Shown here: positions 9,121 to 17,573 of the stretch, in pieces
Position numbering within the stretch: position 1 is the first letter of the stretch
Layout: the number at the start of each line of letters is the position of its first letter
Source of the DNA: Dyadobacter tibetensis Y620-1
Lineage (GTDB): Bacteria; Bacteroidota; Bacteroidia; Cytophagales; Spirosomataceae
Reading direction: 5' to 3'
Length of the DNA stretch: 64,000 nucleotides
NCBI RefSeq assembly: GCF_000566685.1
Contig: NZ_AZQN01000002.1
Coordinates: 733,101 to 797,100, forward strand
Notes under the pieces: model-generated
Seen by the model: only the letters and a program-made list of their open reading frames with translations
Database searches by the model: none
What the model was told of the DNA's origin: nothing
Translations under genes and position numbers: made by a program

Positions 9121-9726
9121 ATGGAAAGGAAATTATATAGAATACCCGAAGAGAAAGTTGTTGGAGGCGTTGCAGCAGGTCTGGCACAGTATATGCAGAT
9201 AGATGTGGTGATCATAAGGGTAATTATGGTGATTATGCTAATACTTCCCATCCCGCCCAGTTTTGGATGGACAGGCTTTATTTATCTCATCCTCTGGGCC
9301 GCCCTCCCTACCGGGCCTGCCCTTTCTCGTAACAATTCGATCACAGAAACGGACGATATGGGCACAACTTCTGACCCTGTTATCGATAAAAAGAGAACTG
9401 ATCAAACCATCATGGTTTTGGGTGGAGCGCTCGTATTTTTTGGCGTTATCATGCTGGTAGACGACTTTCCTATTTGGTATCAGTTTAAGCAATATTTCTG
9501 GCCCATCCTTCTGATATCGGTTGGGGCCTATCTGATTCTCCGGCAAAGAGATCAGGAACAAGAACAAAGCCATACCAATACAACTACCCCACCATCGCCT
9601 CCATCTCCAACAACTCCCCCATCAGATCCCCGCTGGGACGATGCCAGAGACAGGCTATCAACTCCAGATGATGAGCCTAAAAACGACAAGAAAGACGACG
9701 ATGACGATGTTATCAGGGTTAATTAA
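9121..9726 (+). CDS. PspC-domain envelope-stress membrane protein
   Basis: 201 residues. Residues 1-60 are a PspC domain (KLYRIPEEKVVGGVAAGLAQY then a transmembrane helix, and FGWTGFIYLILWAALP). A second pair of transmembrane helices (about residues 97-140) resembles the DUF5668/LiaF transmembrane unit. The last ~55 residues are disordered: rich in Pro, Ser and Thr, then a run of Asp and Lys. PspC-type proteins sense membrane stress. It is first in an apparent three-gene operon with two more LiaF-like membrane proteins, which suggests one membrane-stress sensing set. Confidence 0.85.
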   Translation: MERKLYRIPEEKVVGGVAAGLAQYMQIDVVIIRVIMVIMLILPIPPSFGWTGFIYLILWAALPTGPALSRNNSITETDDMGTTSDPVIDKKRTDQTIMVLGGALVFFGVIMLVDDFPIWYQFKQYFWPILLISVGAYLILRQRDQEQEQSHTNTTTPPSPPSPTTPPSDPRWDDARDRLSTPDDEPKNDKKDDDDDVIRVN

Positions 9727-9759
9727 GCAGCAGAGACCATCAACAAAACAGATCATATT

Positions 9760-9936
9760 ATGCAAGCAAAAAATCTAATTAGGGGTATCATCCTGATTTT
9801 GGTAGGCTGTTTTTTTCTTATCGAAGAACATACAAATCTTCATATTGGCAAGTACTTCTGGCCTTTTATTCTTATCTGTACGGGGACCATGCTCTTGATG
9901 AGAAATTTTCTAAAATCGGATCGTTCACAAGACTAA
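9760..9936 (+). CDS. Small LiaF/DUF5668-like membrane protein
   Basis: A 58-residue gene from ATG 9760 to TAA 9936. It reads as a short start (MQAKNLIRG), one helix of about 18 hydrophobic residues ending in a Gly-Cys turn, a TNLHIGKYFWPF linker, and a second helix. This is the same two-helix unit (GxxLxxxGxxFLxxxxW...WPxxLIxxG) found in the genes on both sides. Spacing is 33 bases from the previous stop and 13 to the next start, so it is operonic. It is probably a membrane subunit of the same sensor set. No function has been shown. Confidence 0.75.
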   Translation: MQAKNLIRGIILILVGCFFLIEEHTNLHIGKYFWPFILICTGTMLLMRNFLKSDRSQD

Positions 9937-9949
9937 AAACATACTATCA

Positions 9950-10966
9950 ATGAGATCGAGCAAAAATATGGTTATTGGGGGTATGCTACTCCTGTTGGGT
10001 GTAGCCTGGCTATTGCGAAACCTGGGATGGCTTGACCTTGATTGGGGATATATACTCCCTTATTGGCCTATACTATTAATTCTTGCAGGAATAATCAGCA
10101 TTTTCAGCCAGGATAATCGGGGTGCTGCCAAAGCCGTAGTTAGCCTATTAATTATATTAGCCATTGTGGGCGGAATTGCCAATCGTAAAAACTGGAAATA
10201 CTCAGATCGGAGATCTTGGAATCGAAGTTGGAATGGGGATAATATGCCTTTTTTAGACGAGGATGAGCTGGATGAAGAGCGATTGAACAAAGATGAGGAA
10301 TATAGAAGAGACCGTAGTCTCAGAGAAAATAACCCTAGAAAAGGGTATTTCAGTTACGATATGGAATCGGCTATAAACAAAGCTACACTAAATCTGGAAG
10401 GCGGAGCGGGAGCATTTGTGCTAGAGGAATCTACCAATAAACTTTTTGAAGCCCATACCAGCTCGTCAGTAGTTAATTTTCTATCCAACAAAAAGACAAA
10501 TCTGGAGAATAATAATACCGAGATCAGCTTAAAAATGGAAGAAGGAGAACTTTCTTTTAAAAATGGAAAAGTCTCCAATGAAGCCAAGATCAAACTAAAT
10601 ACCACACCCATATGGAATATTGACATGGGCATTGGTGCAGGAAAGGGTGACTTCGACTTAAGCAAATTCAAAGTCGAATCGGTCAATATAAGTACCGGAG
10701 TGGCCAACCTGGACCTTCGTTTGGGGAATTTGCATGATCAGGTTCAGGTAGATGTGGAGGCGGGCGTAGCGTCCATAGAGATTCAAGTCCCCAGAGGAAT
10801 GGGGTGTGAAGTCACACTCAATGGAGCAATGAATTCGAAATCTTTGAAAGATTTTCAGAAAGTTGACAGTGATATTTTCAGGACAGAAGGGTTTGATCAG
10901 ACGTCCCAGAAAGTCAGAATCCGTTTCGAAGGGGCCCTCACAAAAGTAAAAGTTAAACGTTACTAG
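9950..10966 (+). CDS. LiaF-like membrane protein with C-terminal 'toastrack' beta domain
   Basis: 338 residues. Two N-terminal transmembrane helices (MVIGGMLLLLGVAWLLRN, then PYWPILLILAGII) form a DUF5668-like unit, with another hydrophobic stretch near residues 62-78. A charged, low-complexity linker with Arg/Trp/Ser and an acidic DEDELDEE run follows. The C-terminal ~200 residues form repeated short beta segments (GAGAFVLEES, GIGAGKGDFDLS, STGVANLDLRLG, EAGVASIEIQVP), the pattern of the LiaF/DUF2154 toastrack domain. LiaF-type proteins inhibit or sense envelope-stress two-component systems in Gram-positives. The role in Bacteroidota is inferred only. Confidence 0.8.
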   Translation: MRSSKNMVIGGMLLLLGVAWLLRNLGWLDLDWGYILPYWPILLILAGIISIFSQDNRGAAKAVVSLLIILAIVGGIANRKNWKYSDRRSWNRSWNGDNMPFLDEDELDEERLNKDEEYRRDRSLRENNPRKGYFSYDMESAINKATLNLEGGAGAFVLEESTNKLFEAHTSSSVVNFLSNKKTNLENNNTEISLKMEEGELSFKNGKVSNEAKIKLNTTPIWNIDMGIGAGKGDFDLSKFKVESVNISTGVANLDLRLGNLHDQVQVDVEAGVASIEIQVPRGMGCEVTLNGAMNSKSLKDFQKVDSDIFRTEGFDQTSQKVRIRFEGALTKVKVKRY

Positions 10967-10983
10967 ATACCAGATTAGGGTAA

Positions 10984-11033
10984 GCATAACAAAAAATAGC
11001 ACCTTTTCGCAAGGGTGCTATTTTTTGTTATGC
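10984..11033. terminator. Long hairpin terminator after the PspC/LiaF-like operon
   Basis: A 23-pair stem: 20 perfect outer pairs (GCATAACAAAAAATAGCACC and its complement) plus three inner pairs including one G-T, around a TCGC loop. A- and T-runs in both arms make it bidirectional in principle. Confidence 0.9.
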
Positions 11034-11201
11034 TCCAACAATTTATTCAGAATTATTTAAATCCTAATTTCTATAACCTAAACACAATAAAAAATTAATT
11101 AAACGTTTACCTCATATAGAGGCCATAAAGAATCCCACACGGATAATTCTGGCATCATTTTTAGCCCTAGTAAATCAACAAGAACCAATTGATCTATAAA
11201 G

Positions 11202-11417
11202 ATGAAAACGTACCAACTGATTATTCCAGCCGATCGAAATGAGAATAAAGTGATGCAATTGCTGAACGGACTGGTAGACGAGAATATCATTGAATTGCAG
11301 CAAATCAATAATTATGCGAAGTCTGCTAATGAAGAGCAAGTAGAAGAAATGATTGAGGAGGCGGCATTAGGGCCCTATTATACCGATAAGGAGGCGCGAA
11401 GGATACTAAATATATAA
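11202..11417 (+). CDS. Small conserved-looking hypothetical protein (possible orphan antitoxin)
   Basis: 71 residues, not recognised with certainty. It is a beta start (MKTYQLIIPADRNENKVMQLLNGL) followed by an acidic helical half (EEQVEEMIEEAALGPYYTDKEARRILNI). The size and the pattern of strand then acidic helix resemble antitoxins of RelE/ParE-type modules in Bacteroidota. No toxin-sized frame follows on this strand: the next gene is convergent and ends three bases away. It could be an orphan antitoxin or an unrelated small protein. Confidence 0.5.
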   Translation: MKTYQLIIPADRNENKVMQLLNGLVDENIIELQQINNYAKSANEEQVEEMIEEAALGPYYTDKEARRILNI

Positions 11418-11420
11418 ATC

Positions 11421-11783
11421 CTATTTTTTGCGGATGGATCGAACTGTAATTTCATCCATTTCACTAGTTGTTCCCCAGCCACAGGGTACCGCTCTTTTAT
11501 TTCCGGTAAAAGAATATTGAAGCCTAACTTGCGTTGTACTGTAGCTTGACTCCATGCTCCCAAGTTTGGCTTCAATAGTTTTGAAGGAGGTTAAAGATGG
11601 CGCCAATAATGTGATCGTACTATCCACCCCCTGGATTTCAAAATGCCAGGAACAACCATCGGCTGCAATCGTATTCGAAAATACCGCATCTGCTTCATAA
11701 ATCTCCTTACCTTCTTCTGACATTGGTTCCTGAGCACAAGCACCCAACACCACTAAACCAAGAATCCATTTCACCGTCGTCAT
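11421..11783 (-). CDS. Small lipoprotein of unknown function
   Basis: 120 residues. The N-terminus is a lipoprotein signal (MTTVKWILGLVVLGAC) with lipobox LGAC at about residues 13-16, so it is probably anchored in the outer or inner membrane. The mature part contains two more Cys (DGCSWHFEIQG and VPCGWG), which could form a disulfide, and alternating beta-type residues. No family was recognised. It is convergent with the 71-residue gene. Confidence 0.65.
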   Translation of the reverse strand: MTTVKWILGLVVLGACAQEPMSEEGKEIYEADAVFSNTIAADGCSWHFEIQGVDSTITLLAPSLTSFKTIEAKLGSMESSYSTTQVRLQYSFTGNKRAVPCGWGTTSEMDEITVRSIRKK

Positions 11784-11880
11784 TATCTATTCGATTAAAT
11801 AAAGTTACATAAATCTTGTCCGCCCATTTCTAAGAAAGACTCAACAAACGGCATTTGGGTTGTAATGGCTAGTCATTTTT

Positions 11881-13239
11881 TCACCGGTCATTCAGCAGGC
11901 GGCCAAACCATTTGCCTGAATCCTTTATATAACGTTTTTGGCTGGCAAAATCTACATATACGATTCCAAAGCGAGCACTATAACCTTCTGCCCATTCAAA
12001 ATTATCCATAAGTGTCCATATAAAATAGCCCTTGATATTAACGCCATTTCTTTTGGCACGCAGGATGGCGCTAAGGTATTCTTTAAAAAAATTAGTCCGG
12101 GCAATATCCTCAACCTGACCATCTTTAAGTTCATCAGCGAAAGCAGCACCATTTTCTGAGACAATTATTTCAGGAAGATTCTTATAAGCTGCAAACTGAT
12201 TCAAAATATCGTACATTCCATCTGGAGCGATTTCCCATCCCATAGCGGTAACGGGTTTCTGCCGAATAGTGGCGGGTATTTCCTTGAGCCAGAGCACTGG
12301 TCTAAGATACGAATGTTGGACCATTACCCGAAAATAATTCTGAAGACCAATGAAGTCGAAGTTGAAAGCCAAGCGATCCTCGTCACCGGGCATAACATAT
12401 CTTTTAATCTGAGCCAGATATGGAAAAACATCGCTGGGATAGCCCATGCCCAGGGCAGGCTCAATGAATAATCTATTCATAACGGCATCGGCGCGCCTGG
12501 CAGCATTGATATCCTTTCGGTCTTGGGAGGCGGGTTCTACGAATGAGCAACTTAAGGCCGTACCAATATAAGCATCAGCAACCGATTGTCTTACAATTCG
12601 GCCAGCCTCGGCCTGACATAATGCCAAATGATGCACTACCGGTAAAAAATTAAATAATCCTCTCCGCCCGGGGGCATGTAGGCCGGTGGTATAGCCCAAC
12701 CCGGCGGTAGCCATCGGTTCATTCATGACAATCCAATTTTTGACCCGATTTCCAAAGGCTTCGGTACAAACAGCAGTGTAATTCGAAAACCAGTCAATAA
12801 TCTTACGATTTTTCCATCCTCCCTGCTGCTCCAGTGCTAAGGGAAGGTCCCAATGATATAGGGTTAACCAGGGCTCCATATTAAGTTTCTCGCAACAATC
12901 GATCACACGATTATAGAAATCAATTCCCTCCTGATTGACAGTTCCCACGCCCGAAGGAAGTATTCGTGACCAGGAGACCGAAAACCTAAAATGCTTAAGT
13001 CCCAAACTTTTGGCTATACGAAGGTCTTCTTCATACCGCTGATAGAAATCACAAGCCATATCGGCATTACTTCCGTCTTTTATTTTTCCCTTTTTTCTCA
13101 CAAAGGGATCCCATATGCTCGGCCCGCGCCCATATTGATCAACCGCCCCCTCGATCTGATAAGCTGAGGTGGCGGTTCCCCATATAAAATCTTCTCCAAA
13201 ATCGGTTCGACTGAATGGCAAATCTTCGGTACGCATCAT
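11881..13239 (-). CDS. Glycoside hydrolase family 1 beta-glucosidase
   Basis: 452 residues, the full length of GH1. It hydrolyses terminal beta-linked glucose (or galactose) from oligosaccharides. The N-terminal GH1 signature FIWGTATSAYQIEG is at residues 18-31. The acid/base Glu174 is in VMNEP and the nucleophile Glu362 is in VSENGAA. There is no signal peptide, so it is probably cytoplasmic, acting on imported disaccharides. The start is at one of two adjacent Met codons (13239 or 13236). It is monocistronic, and exact sugar specificity cannot be read from the sequence. Confidence 0.95.
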   Translation of the reverse strand: MMRTEDLPFSRTDFGEDFIWGTATSAYQIEGAVDQYGRGPSIWDPFVRKKGKIKDGSNADMACDFYQRYEEDLRIAKSLGLKHFRFSVSWSRILPSGVGTVNQEGIDFYNRVIDCCEKLNMEPWLTLYHWDLPLALEQQGGWKNRKIIDWFSNYTAVCTEAFGNRVKNWIVMNEPMATAGLGYTTGLHAPGRRGLFNFLPVVHHLALCQAEAGRIVRQSVADAYIGTALSCSFVEPASQDRKDINAARRADAVMNRLFIEPALGMGYPSDVFPYLAQIKRYVMPGDEDRLAFNFDFIGLQNYFRVMVQHSYLRPVLWLKEIPATIRQKPVTAMGWEIAPDGMYDILNQFAAYKNLPEIIVSENGAAFADELKDGQVEDIARTNFFKEYLSAILRAKRNGVNIKGYFIWTLMDNFEWAEGYSARFGIVYVDFASQKRYIKDSGKWFGRLLNDR

Positions 13240-13443
13240 TATTTCATCATATGGTTAGAAACCAACTTAAATATTAACCATTCAGATGTCAATACTATTA
13301 TTTGAATATGTCTGCAATCATTATATCATAGCACAAACTCTATATAAAATTGCTTTGCTACAAAGATCAAATAAGGGCTAAACCTCTCAATCATCGAAAT
13401 TTGAACTGGCTTTAAGCGTAAAAGTATATTTTACAACTTATAT

Positions 13444-13486
13444 AAAAAAATGGTCGCTTCATCCCCCGGGGGACTGAAGCGACCAT
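13444..13486 (-). terminator. Terminator of the four-repeat T9SS protein gene
   Basis: 12-bp stem ATGGTCGCTTCA / TGAAGCGACCAT enclosing a CCCCCGGGGG core. It is followed on the minus strand by a T-run (A-run 13444-13450 on the plus strand). Confidence 0.88.
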
Positions 13487-13515
13487 AACTAGTCAATTAT
13501 AAGGAATGGTGAGGA

Positions 13516-15975
13516 CTAACGCAGAACCTGAATACGCTTCACTTCAATAGAACCGTCTTCAGTACGCATCTTGGCCATATAAGATCCCTGAGGCAGACTG
13601 CTCAGATCTAGTCGACTCTGAGCATCGGGCCGTCCTGAAAATAACTTCTGACCATAGGTATTAAAGAGCTCTACGGCTACAACAGGCACAGGACCTACGA
13701 AGGTTACAATATCGGTAGTAGGATTGGGATATACTGTCACCTTGATGGTTGACTTTGACTCTACGGCTACTTTTCTGCTATAGGCAAAGCTATTATCCTG
13801 GTCTATCATTCTCAGTCTATAAAGAATTGATCCATTAAGGGGTTGTAAATCCTTGAAGTCGTAGGTAGCAAGAACATTGCTTTCACGACTGGCATTTACC
13901 TGTCCAATCACAGCCCAGTTTTTACCATCTTTACTACGCTGTACTTCAAAATAATCTGAATTGGTCTCAAAAGTAGTGGCCCAATTGAGTTGTACCAGAC
14001 CTGTTTCTACCCGGGCATCGAAATGCGTTAGAGTGACGGGCAAAGGAGGCCCTGACATCGTCAGACAGACTGCATCAACAATTAATTTGTTTCCACTCGT
14101 TGTTCCCTCAATCCGTATATATTCTGTCCCAGAAGGAGCTGTTCCTGTTAAGGTATATTTTTTCAGTCCTTGAGGTGTGGCCTCATACGCTTTATCCAGG
14201 TTTACAGTCACTGGTGCTCCTATAGTATTCTGAGAGCTATTCAGGAATACCATGGATATTTTTTGGCTATTTTTACTATCGTACCCTGCCCAGATGTAGA
14301 GCTCAATCGTATTGCCTGAGGCTCCATTTACAAATACAGTTTTTTTGATGGTTCCAGCTCCAGACTGTACCCCACTATAATTACCGCAGGCAGCATAACT
14401 TGTACTAGCGCTAAAACTACCTCCTGATGAGGTCCATCCGGTGGTGTTACCATTCTCAAACCCTGGCTCGTCTTTTACCAGATTATTCGTACAGTTGGTA
14501 CATTCTACGGGCTGGGTAATGGTCAAACACATTTTGTCAACTTTGATCCAATCGCCAGTGGTGGCCCCTCCTACCCGAATGTATTTGGCACCAGCAGGAG
14601 CCAGGGCCGTTAAATTATACTTTTTGAGGCCTTGAGGATTCGCATCTACATCTTTATCAATATTCACTTTGGTGACGCTTCCTACCTGATTTTTCGAAGC
14701 ATCCAGAAATTTCACAAAGAAGTTTTGGCCCTTATTTTGGTGATAGGCTCCCCATGCTGAAAGGCTTACGGTACGGCCTCCCATATTATCCACCTGAATG
14801 TCCTTATAAAAACTACCTGAACCACCATAAGCAGCACCATAGTTACCACAAACAGCGTATCTGGAATCGGCACCAAACGAGCCTCCTTCCACAGACCATC
14901 CACTCGTGTTGCCCGACTCAAAGCTACCTCCGTCTGTCAATAGGTTATTATCGCAATTAACACATTCGCTCGGTGCAGAGATGGTCAGACAAGCCGCATC
15001 GACTTTGATATAATCTCCTGTGGAATAGCCTCCTATTACTATATACTTTGCTCCAGAAGGTGCCAGGGCCGAAAGTTTATATTCACTCAAGCCTTTAGGA
15101 CTGGAATCGTAAATCTTATTGATATCCACACTCACATAATTCCCAATTGGATTATTATTGCTATCGTTGAAACCAAGGAAAAACTTCTGGTTCTTCCGGT
15201 TGTGTATGGCACCCCAGATCGCCAGATTAACGGTGCGACCCACTAGGTCATTCATAGGCAAGCGTCTCCAGAAAGATCCCGGACCGTCAAAAACGGCACC
15301 ATAGGTACCACATACGGCATAGGTCTTGTTTGCGCTAAAACTATCTCCGTCATGATACCAGCCGCTGGTATTGCCCGATTCAAAGCTTCCATCATTTCCT
15401 AATAGGTTGCCATCGCAGGTGGTACAGGCACTAGGCTGTGTAATGGTCAGACAAGCCATATCCATTTTAAAATAATTTCCAGAGGAGGTCATTTCTACCT
15501 TGACGTACTTGGTCCCCGAGGGCGCCGTCGAACTCATGGTATACTTTTGCAAAGTCGGGGACTGCCCTACTTGATAGTCCATCTCCTTGCTGATATTATG
15601 ATCCCCATCAATTTCCTTCTCGCTGCTATTCAGGAATGTAAGTTTAATCTTATGAGATTTTGATGCATTATGTGTACCTCCGTAAATACTAAAGTCAACC
15701 TTTGCTCCTGCAGGAACTTCTACCAGTTGGTATACTGCCCCAGAGCCATCGATTACTCCATTTTTGCTCCCACAAACATTATAAGCCGTGCTTGTAGAGA
15801 AGTCGGTACCACTGGTCTTTTGCCAATCGCTGGTCGATTCAAAGCTCGGGTTCTTTAGTAGATTTCCTGAGCAATTACAGTCATAAGTTGCGGGAGCGGT
15901 GGCCATACTTGTGCCTACCACCCAACACATGGCAATCAATTGTACTATTCCTAGAATCCTTCTTGTAGTTTTCAT
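13516..15975 (-). CDS. Large secreted four-repeat (carbohydrate-binding-like) protein with T9SS sorting domain
   Basis: 819 residues from the ATG at 15975. An upstream ATG at 16020 is in frame, but 15975 starts directly with the signal peptide (MKTTRRILG, hydrophobic run, SMATA). It has four tandem copies of a ~160-residue module, each opening CxxCxxNLLxxxxSFESGNTSGW (or close) and ending AKYIxVGGxxTGDxIKVDxxCLTI. This is the look of a jelly-roll carbohydrate-binding module, with conserved Cys at both ends. A region of FnIII-like type then follows (LTHFDARVETGLVQLNWATTFETNSDYFEVQRS), and a T9SS type A C-terminal domain (VYPNPTTD ... SYMAKMRTEDG). It is probably exported and anchored at the cell surface. 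The ligand is unknown. Confidence 0.85.
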   Translation of the reverse strand: MKTTRRILGIVQLIAMCWVVGTSMATAPATYDCNCSGNLLKNPSFESTSDWQKTSGTDFSTSTAYNVCGSKNGVIDGSGAVYQLVEVPAGAKVDFSIYGGTHNASKSHKIKLTFLNSSEKEIDGDHNISKEMDYQVGQSPTLQKYTMSSTAPSGTKYVKVEMTSSGNYFKMDMACLTITQPSACTTCDGNLLGNDGSFESGNTSGWYHDGDSFSANKTYAVCGTYGAVFDGPGSFWRRLPMNDLVGRTVNLAIWGAIHNRKNQKFFLGFNDSNNNPIGNYVSVDINKIYDSSPKGLSEYKLSALAPSGAKYIVIGGYSTGDYIKVDAACLTISAPSECVNCDNNLLTDGGSFESGNTSGWSVEGGSFGADSRYAVCGNYGAAYGGSGSFYKDIQVDNMGGRTVSLSAWGAYHQNKGQNFFVKFLDASKNQVGSVTKVNIDKDVDANPQGLKKYNLTALAPAGAKYIRVGGATTGDWIKVDKMCLTITQPVECTNCTNNLVKDEPGFENGNTTGWTSSGGSFSASTSYAACGNYSGVQSGAGTIKKTVFVNGASGNTIELYIWAGYDSKNSQKISMVFLNSSQNTIGAPVTVNLDKAYEATPQGLKKYTLTGTAPSGTEYIRIEGTTSGNKLIVDAVCLTMSGPPLPVTLTHFDARVETGLVQLNWATTFETNSDYFEVQRSKDGKNWAVIGQVNASRESNVLATYDFKDLQPLNGSILYRLRMIDQDNSFAYSRKVAVESKSTIKVTVYPNPTTDIVTFVGPVPVVAVELFNTYGQKLFSGRPDAQSRLDLSSLPQGSYMAKMRTEDGSIEVKRIQVLR
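14050..15890 (-). repeat. Four tandem ~160-codon module repeats inside the T9SS protein gene
   Basis: Approximate module limits, in gene order: 15890-15430, 15430-14990, 14990-14500, 14500-14050. Each has the NLL...SFESGN start, a VCGxYGA segment, a WGAxHxxKxQKFF segment and a CLTI end. The second and third copies are the most alike. The fourth has a degenerated start (DEPGFENGNTTGW) and the first is the most distant, so they are old duplications rather than recent ones. Confidence 0.8.
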
Positions 15976-16020
15976 ATCATTTGTGTAAGTGTTACTTAGA
16001 TAATCGTTTAACTTCTTCAT

Positions 16021-16511
16021 ACAAATCTAGAAGAGTTGATCGAAAACAAATAGAGCAACGTTACGAATTCTTGCTATGAAAAATAGTTGACCAGTCCTAA
16101 AATAAGTAGATTTACGTCGAACTTTGAATGTATTCTATAAAACTCATACTGTTTTTATAGCACGTACACCTAACAACAAATAGAAATACCCATGGTATTC
16201 TAGTAGAACAAAATAGATCATCAAAAATAGTTCGATCCGATCCCAAAAATTGAACAAAACCGATACTGCTATACGTCCCATTCTATTTTTTTTTAATATT
16301 TTTTACTGTCAGAAGTATTTAAATTCAAAATTTATAGAATTAACTAAAGTAGAGTCATCCATTTTCACACTTGACTTACACAAGACCGACTCGACGACTA
16401 AGAATATAGAAATTCCAAGCTCGTCATACTTCCATTGAGAAAAAGGTGCGCAACCGTTGTATTTAGAGAAGAATAGTATAAATCTAAGATCGATGCCAGA
16501 GTAATATGATC
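16021..16511. other. Gene-free stretch, 491 bases
   Basis: A+T-rich spacer between the T9SS gene (leaving on the minus strand) and the end of the reductase gene. It should hold the promoter of the T9SS gene. A 62-codon plus-strand frame at 16250 has no recognisable features. No RNA gene or repeat was seen. Confidence 0.6.
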
Positions 16512-17561
16512 TTAGACCAAGTCAAGGATAAGGGGACCCTTTTCGGGAAAGCCGCAACAGGTTAGCACCCACCCATCCTTTACATCCCGATCCGTAAGCA
16601 CTTGGTTGTAGGTCATCTTCACAGCTCCCATTCGCAGCCGCACGGCACAAATCCCACAACTTCCATTCTTACAACTGTACAGTAGGGGCAATCCTGCCGC
16701 TATTCCCGCCTCCAGAATGGATTGTCCGGAACGGACCAATACAGGTTGCATAGCCCCCCGATAACCTATCTGGATGGTTTGAGTCAAGGGAGTGGGCTTC
16801 GAAAGTAAAATTGATTCTACCACAAAATGCTCCCACCGTATATTTTCTTTCCGAACCCCCATAAAGCGTAAGGTGATATCAGCCGTTCGCATAAATGAAT
16901 GTGGACCACAGATAAAGGCCCGGATCCGTTCCATATTAAATGCCAATTGATTTTCAATAATATACTGCAATCTTCCATTATTGAGCCGGCCTATAAGTCC
17001 ATCCCAATGATCGTCAGGCTGACTGTGTATCTCAATAAGTTTAAACCGGCTGGAAAACTGCGTTGCCAACGTCCGGAGGCTATCCGCGAACAGGGATAAT
17101 GCCTGATTTCTACTGGCATATATCAATAGTATTTTCCCCATAGAATGAGTCGCCAAATTGTCCTTTATCAGCGAATATAATGGAGTGATACCACTTCCCG
17201 CTCCAATTAGCACCAGATCGAAGGAATCACCCTCTCCCGACGGCGGCAAAACGAACCGCCCTGAGGGTTCCAAAACGGGAAAAATATCACCCACCTGTAC
17301 TTGTTCGTGCCAGTATCGCGAAACCAGCCCATTGTCTATTCTCCTTACCGTTATGGAAGGCTCAGCATCTACACTAGGTGCAGAGCTAAAGGAATAGGAA
17401 CGTCGAATGGGGTGATCATGAAAATCAAAAAGAAAGGTCAAAAATTGCCCGGCCCGGTACTTCATTCCCTTCCCATCTGTTCGTTTCAGAAAGAATGTCT
17501 TGGTTAAACGGTCTTCGATGACAATCCTGGTAATAACTATTTCGAAGCTGGTAGCATCCAT
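16512..17561 (-). CDS. Ferredoxin:NAD(P)H reductase-type flavoprotein with C-terminal 2Fe-2S domain
   Basis: 349 residues in three domains. The first is an FAD-binding barrel (RRSYSFSSAP at about residues 54-63, the RxYS motif). The second is an NAD(P) domain (LIGAGSGITPLYSL near residue 117, FICGPHSFM near 217). The third is a C-terminal plant-type [2Fe-2S] ferredoxin, with ligands in CKNGSCGIC and a last Cys in VLTCC. This is the layout of PaaK/HmpX-like oxygenase reductases, which pass electrons from NAD(P)H via FAD and the iron-sulfur centre to a partner. The partner is not evident. The upstream gene ends 12 bases before this start and is co-transcribed, so its product may be involved. 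Confidence 0.9.
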   Translation of the reverse strand: MDATSFEIVITRIVIEDRLTKTFFLKRTDGKGMKYRAGQFLTFLFDFHDHPIRRSYSFSSAPSVDAEPSITVRRIDNGLVSRYWHEQVQVGDIFPVLEPSGRFVLPPSGEGDSFDLVLIGAGSGITPLYSLIKDNLATHSMGKILLIYASRNQALSLFADSLRTLATQFSSRFKLIEIHSQPDDHWDGLIGRLNNGRLQYIIENQLAFNMERIRAFICGPHSFMRTADITLRFMGVRKENIRWEHFVVESILLSKPTPLTQTIQIGYRGAMQPVLVRSGQSILEAGIAAGLPLLYSCKNGSCGICAVRLRMGAVKMTYNQVLTDRDVKDGWVLTCCGFPEKGPLILDLV

Positions 17562-17573
17562 GAAAATTGATGT

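Noticed and set aside
16250..16438. 62-codon plus-strand frame in the spacer
   Set aside because: Low-complexity A+T-rich sequence, no ribosome site, no recognisable pattern.
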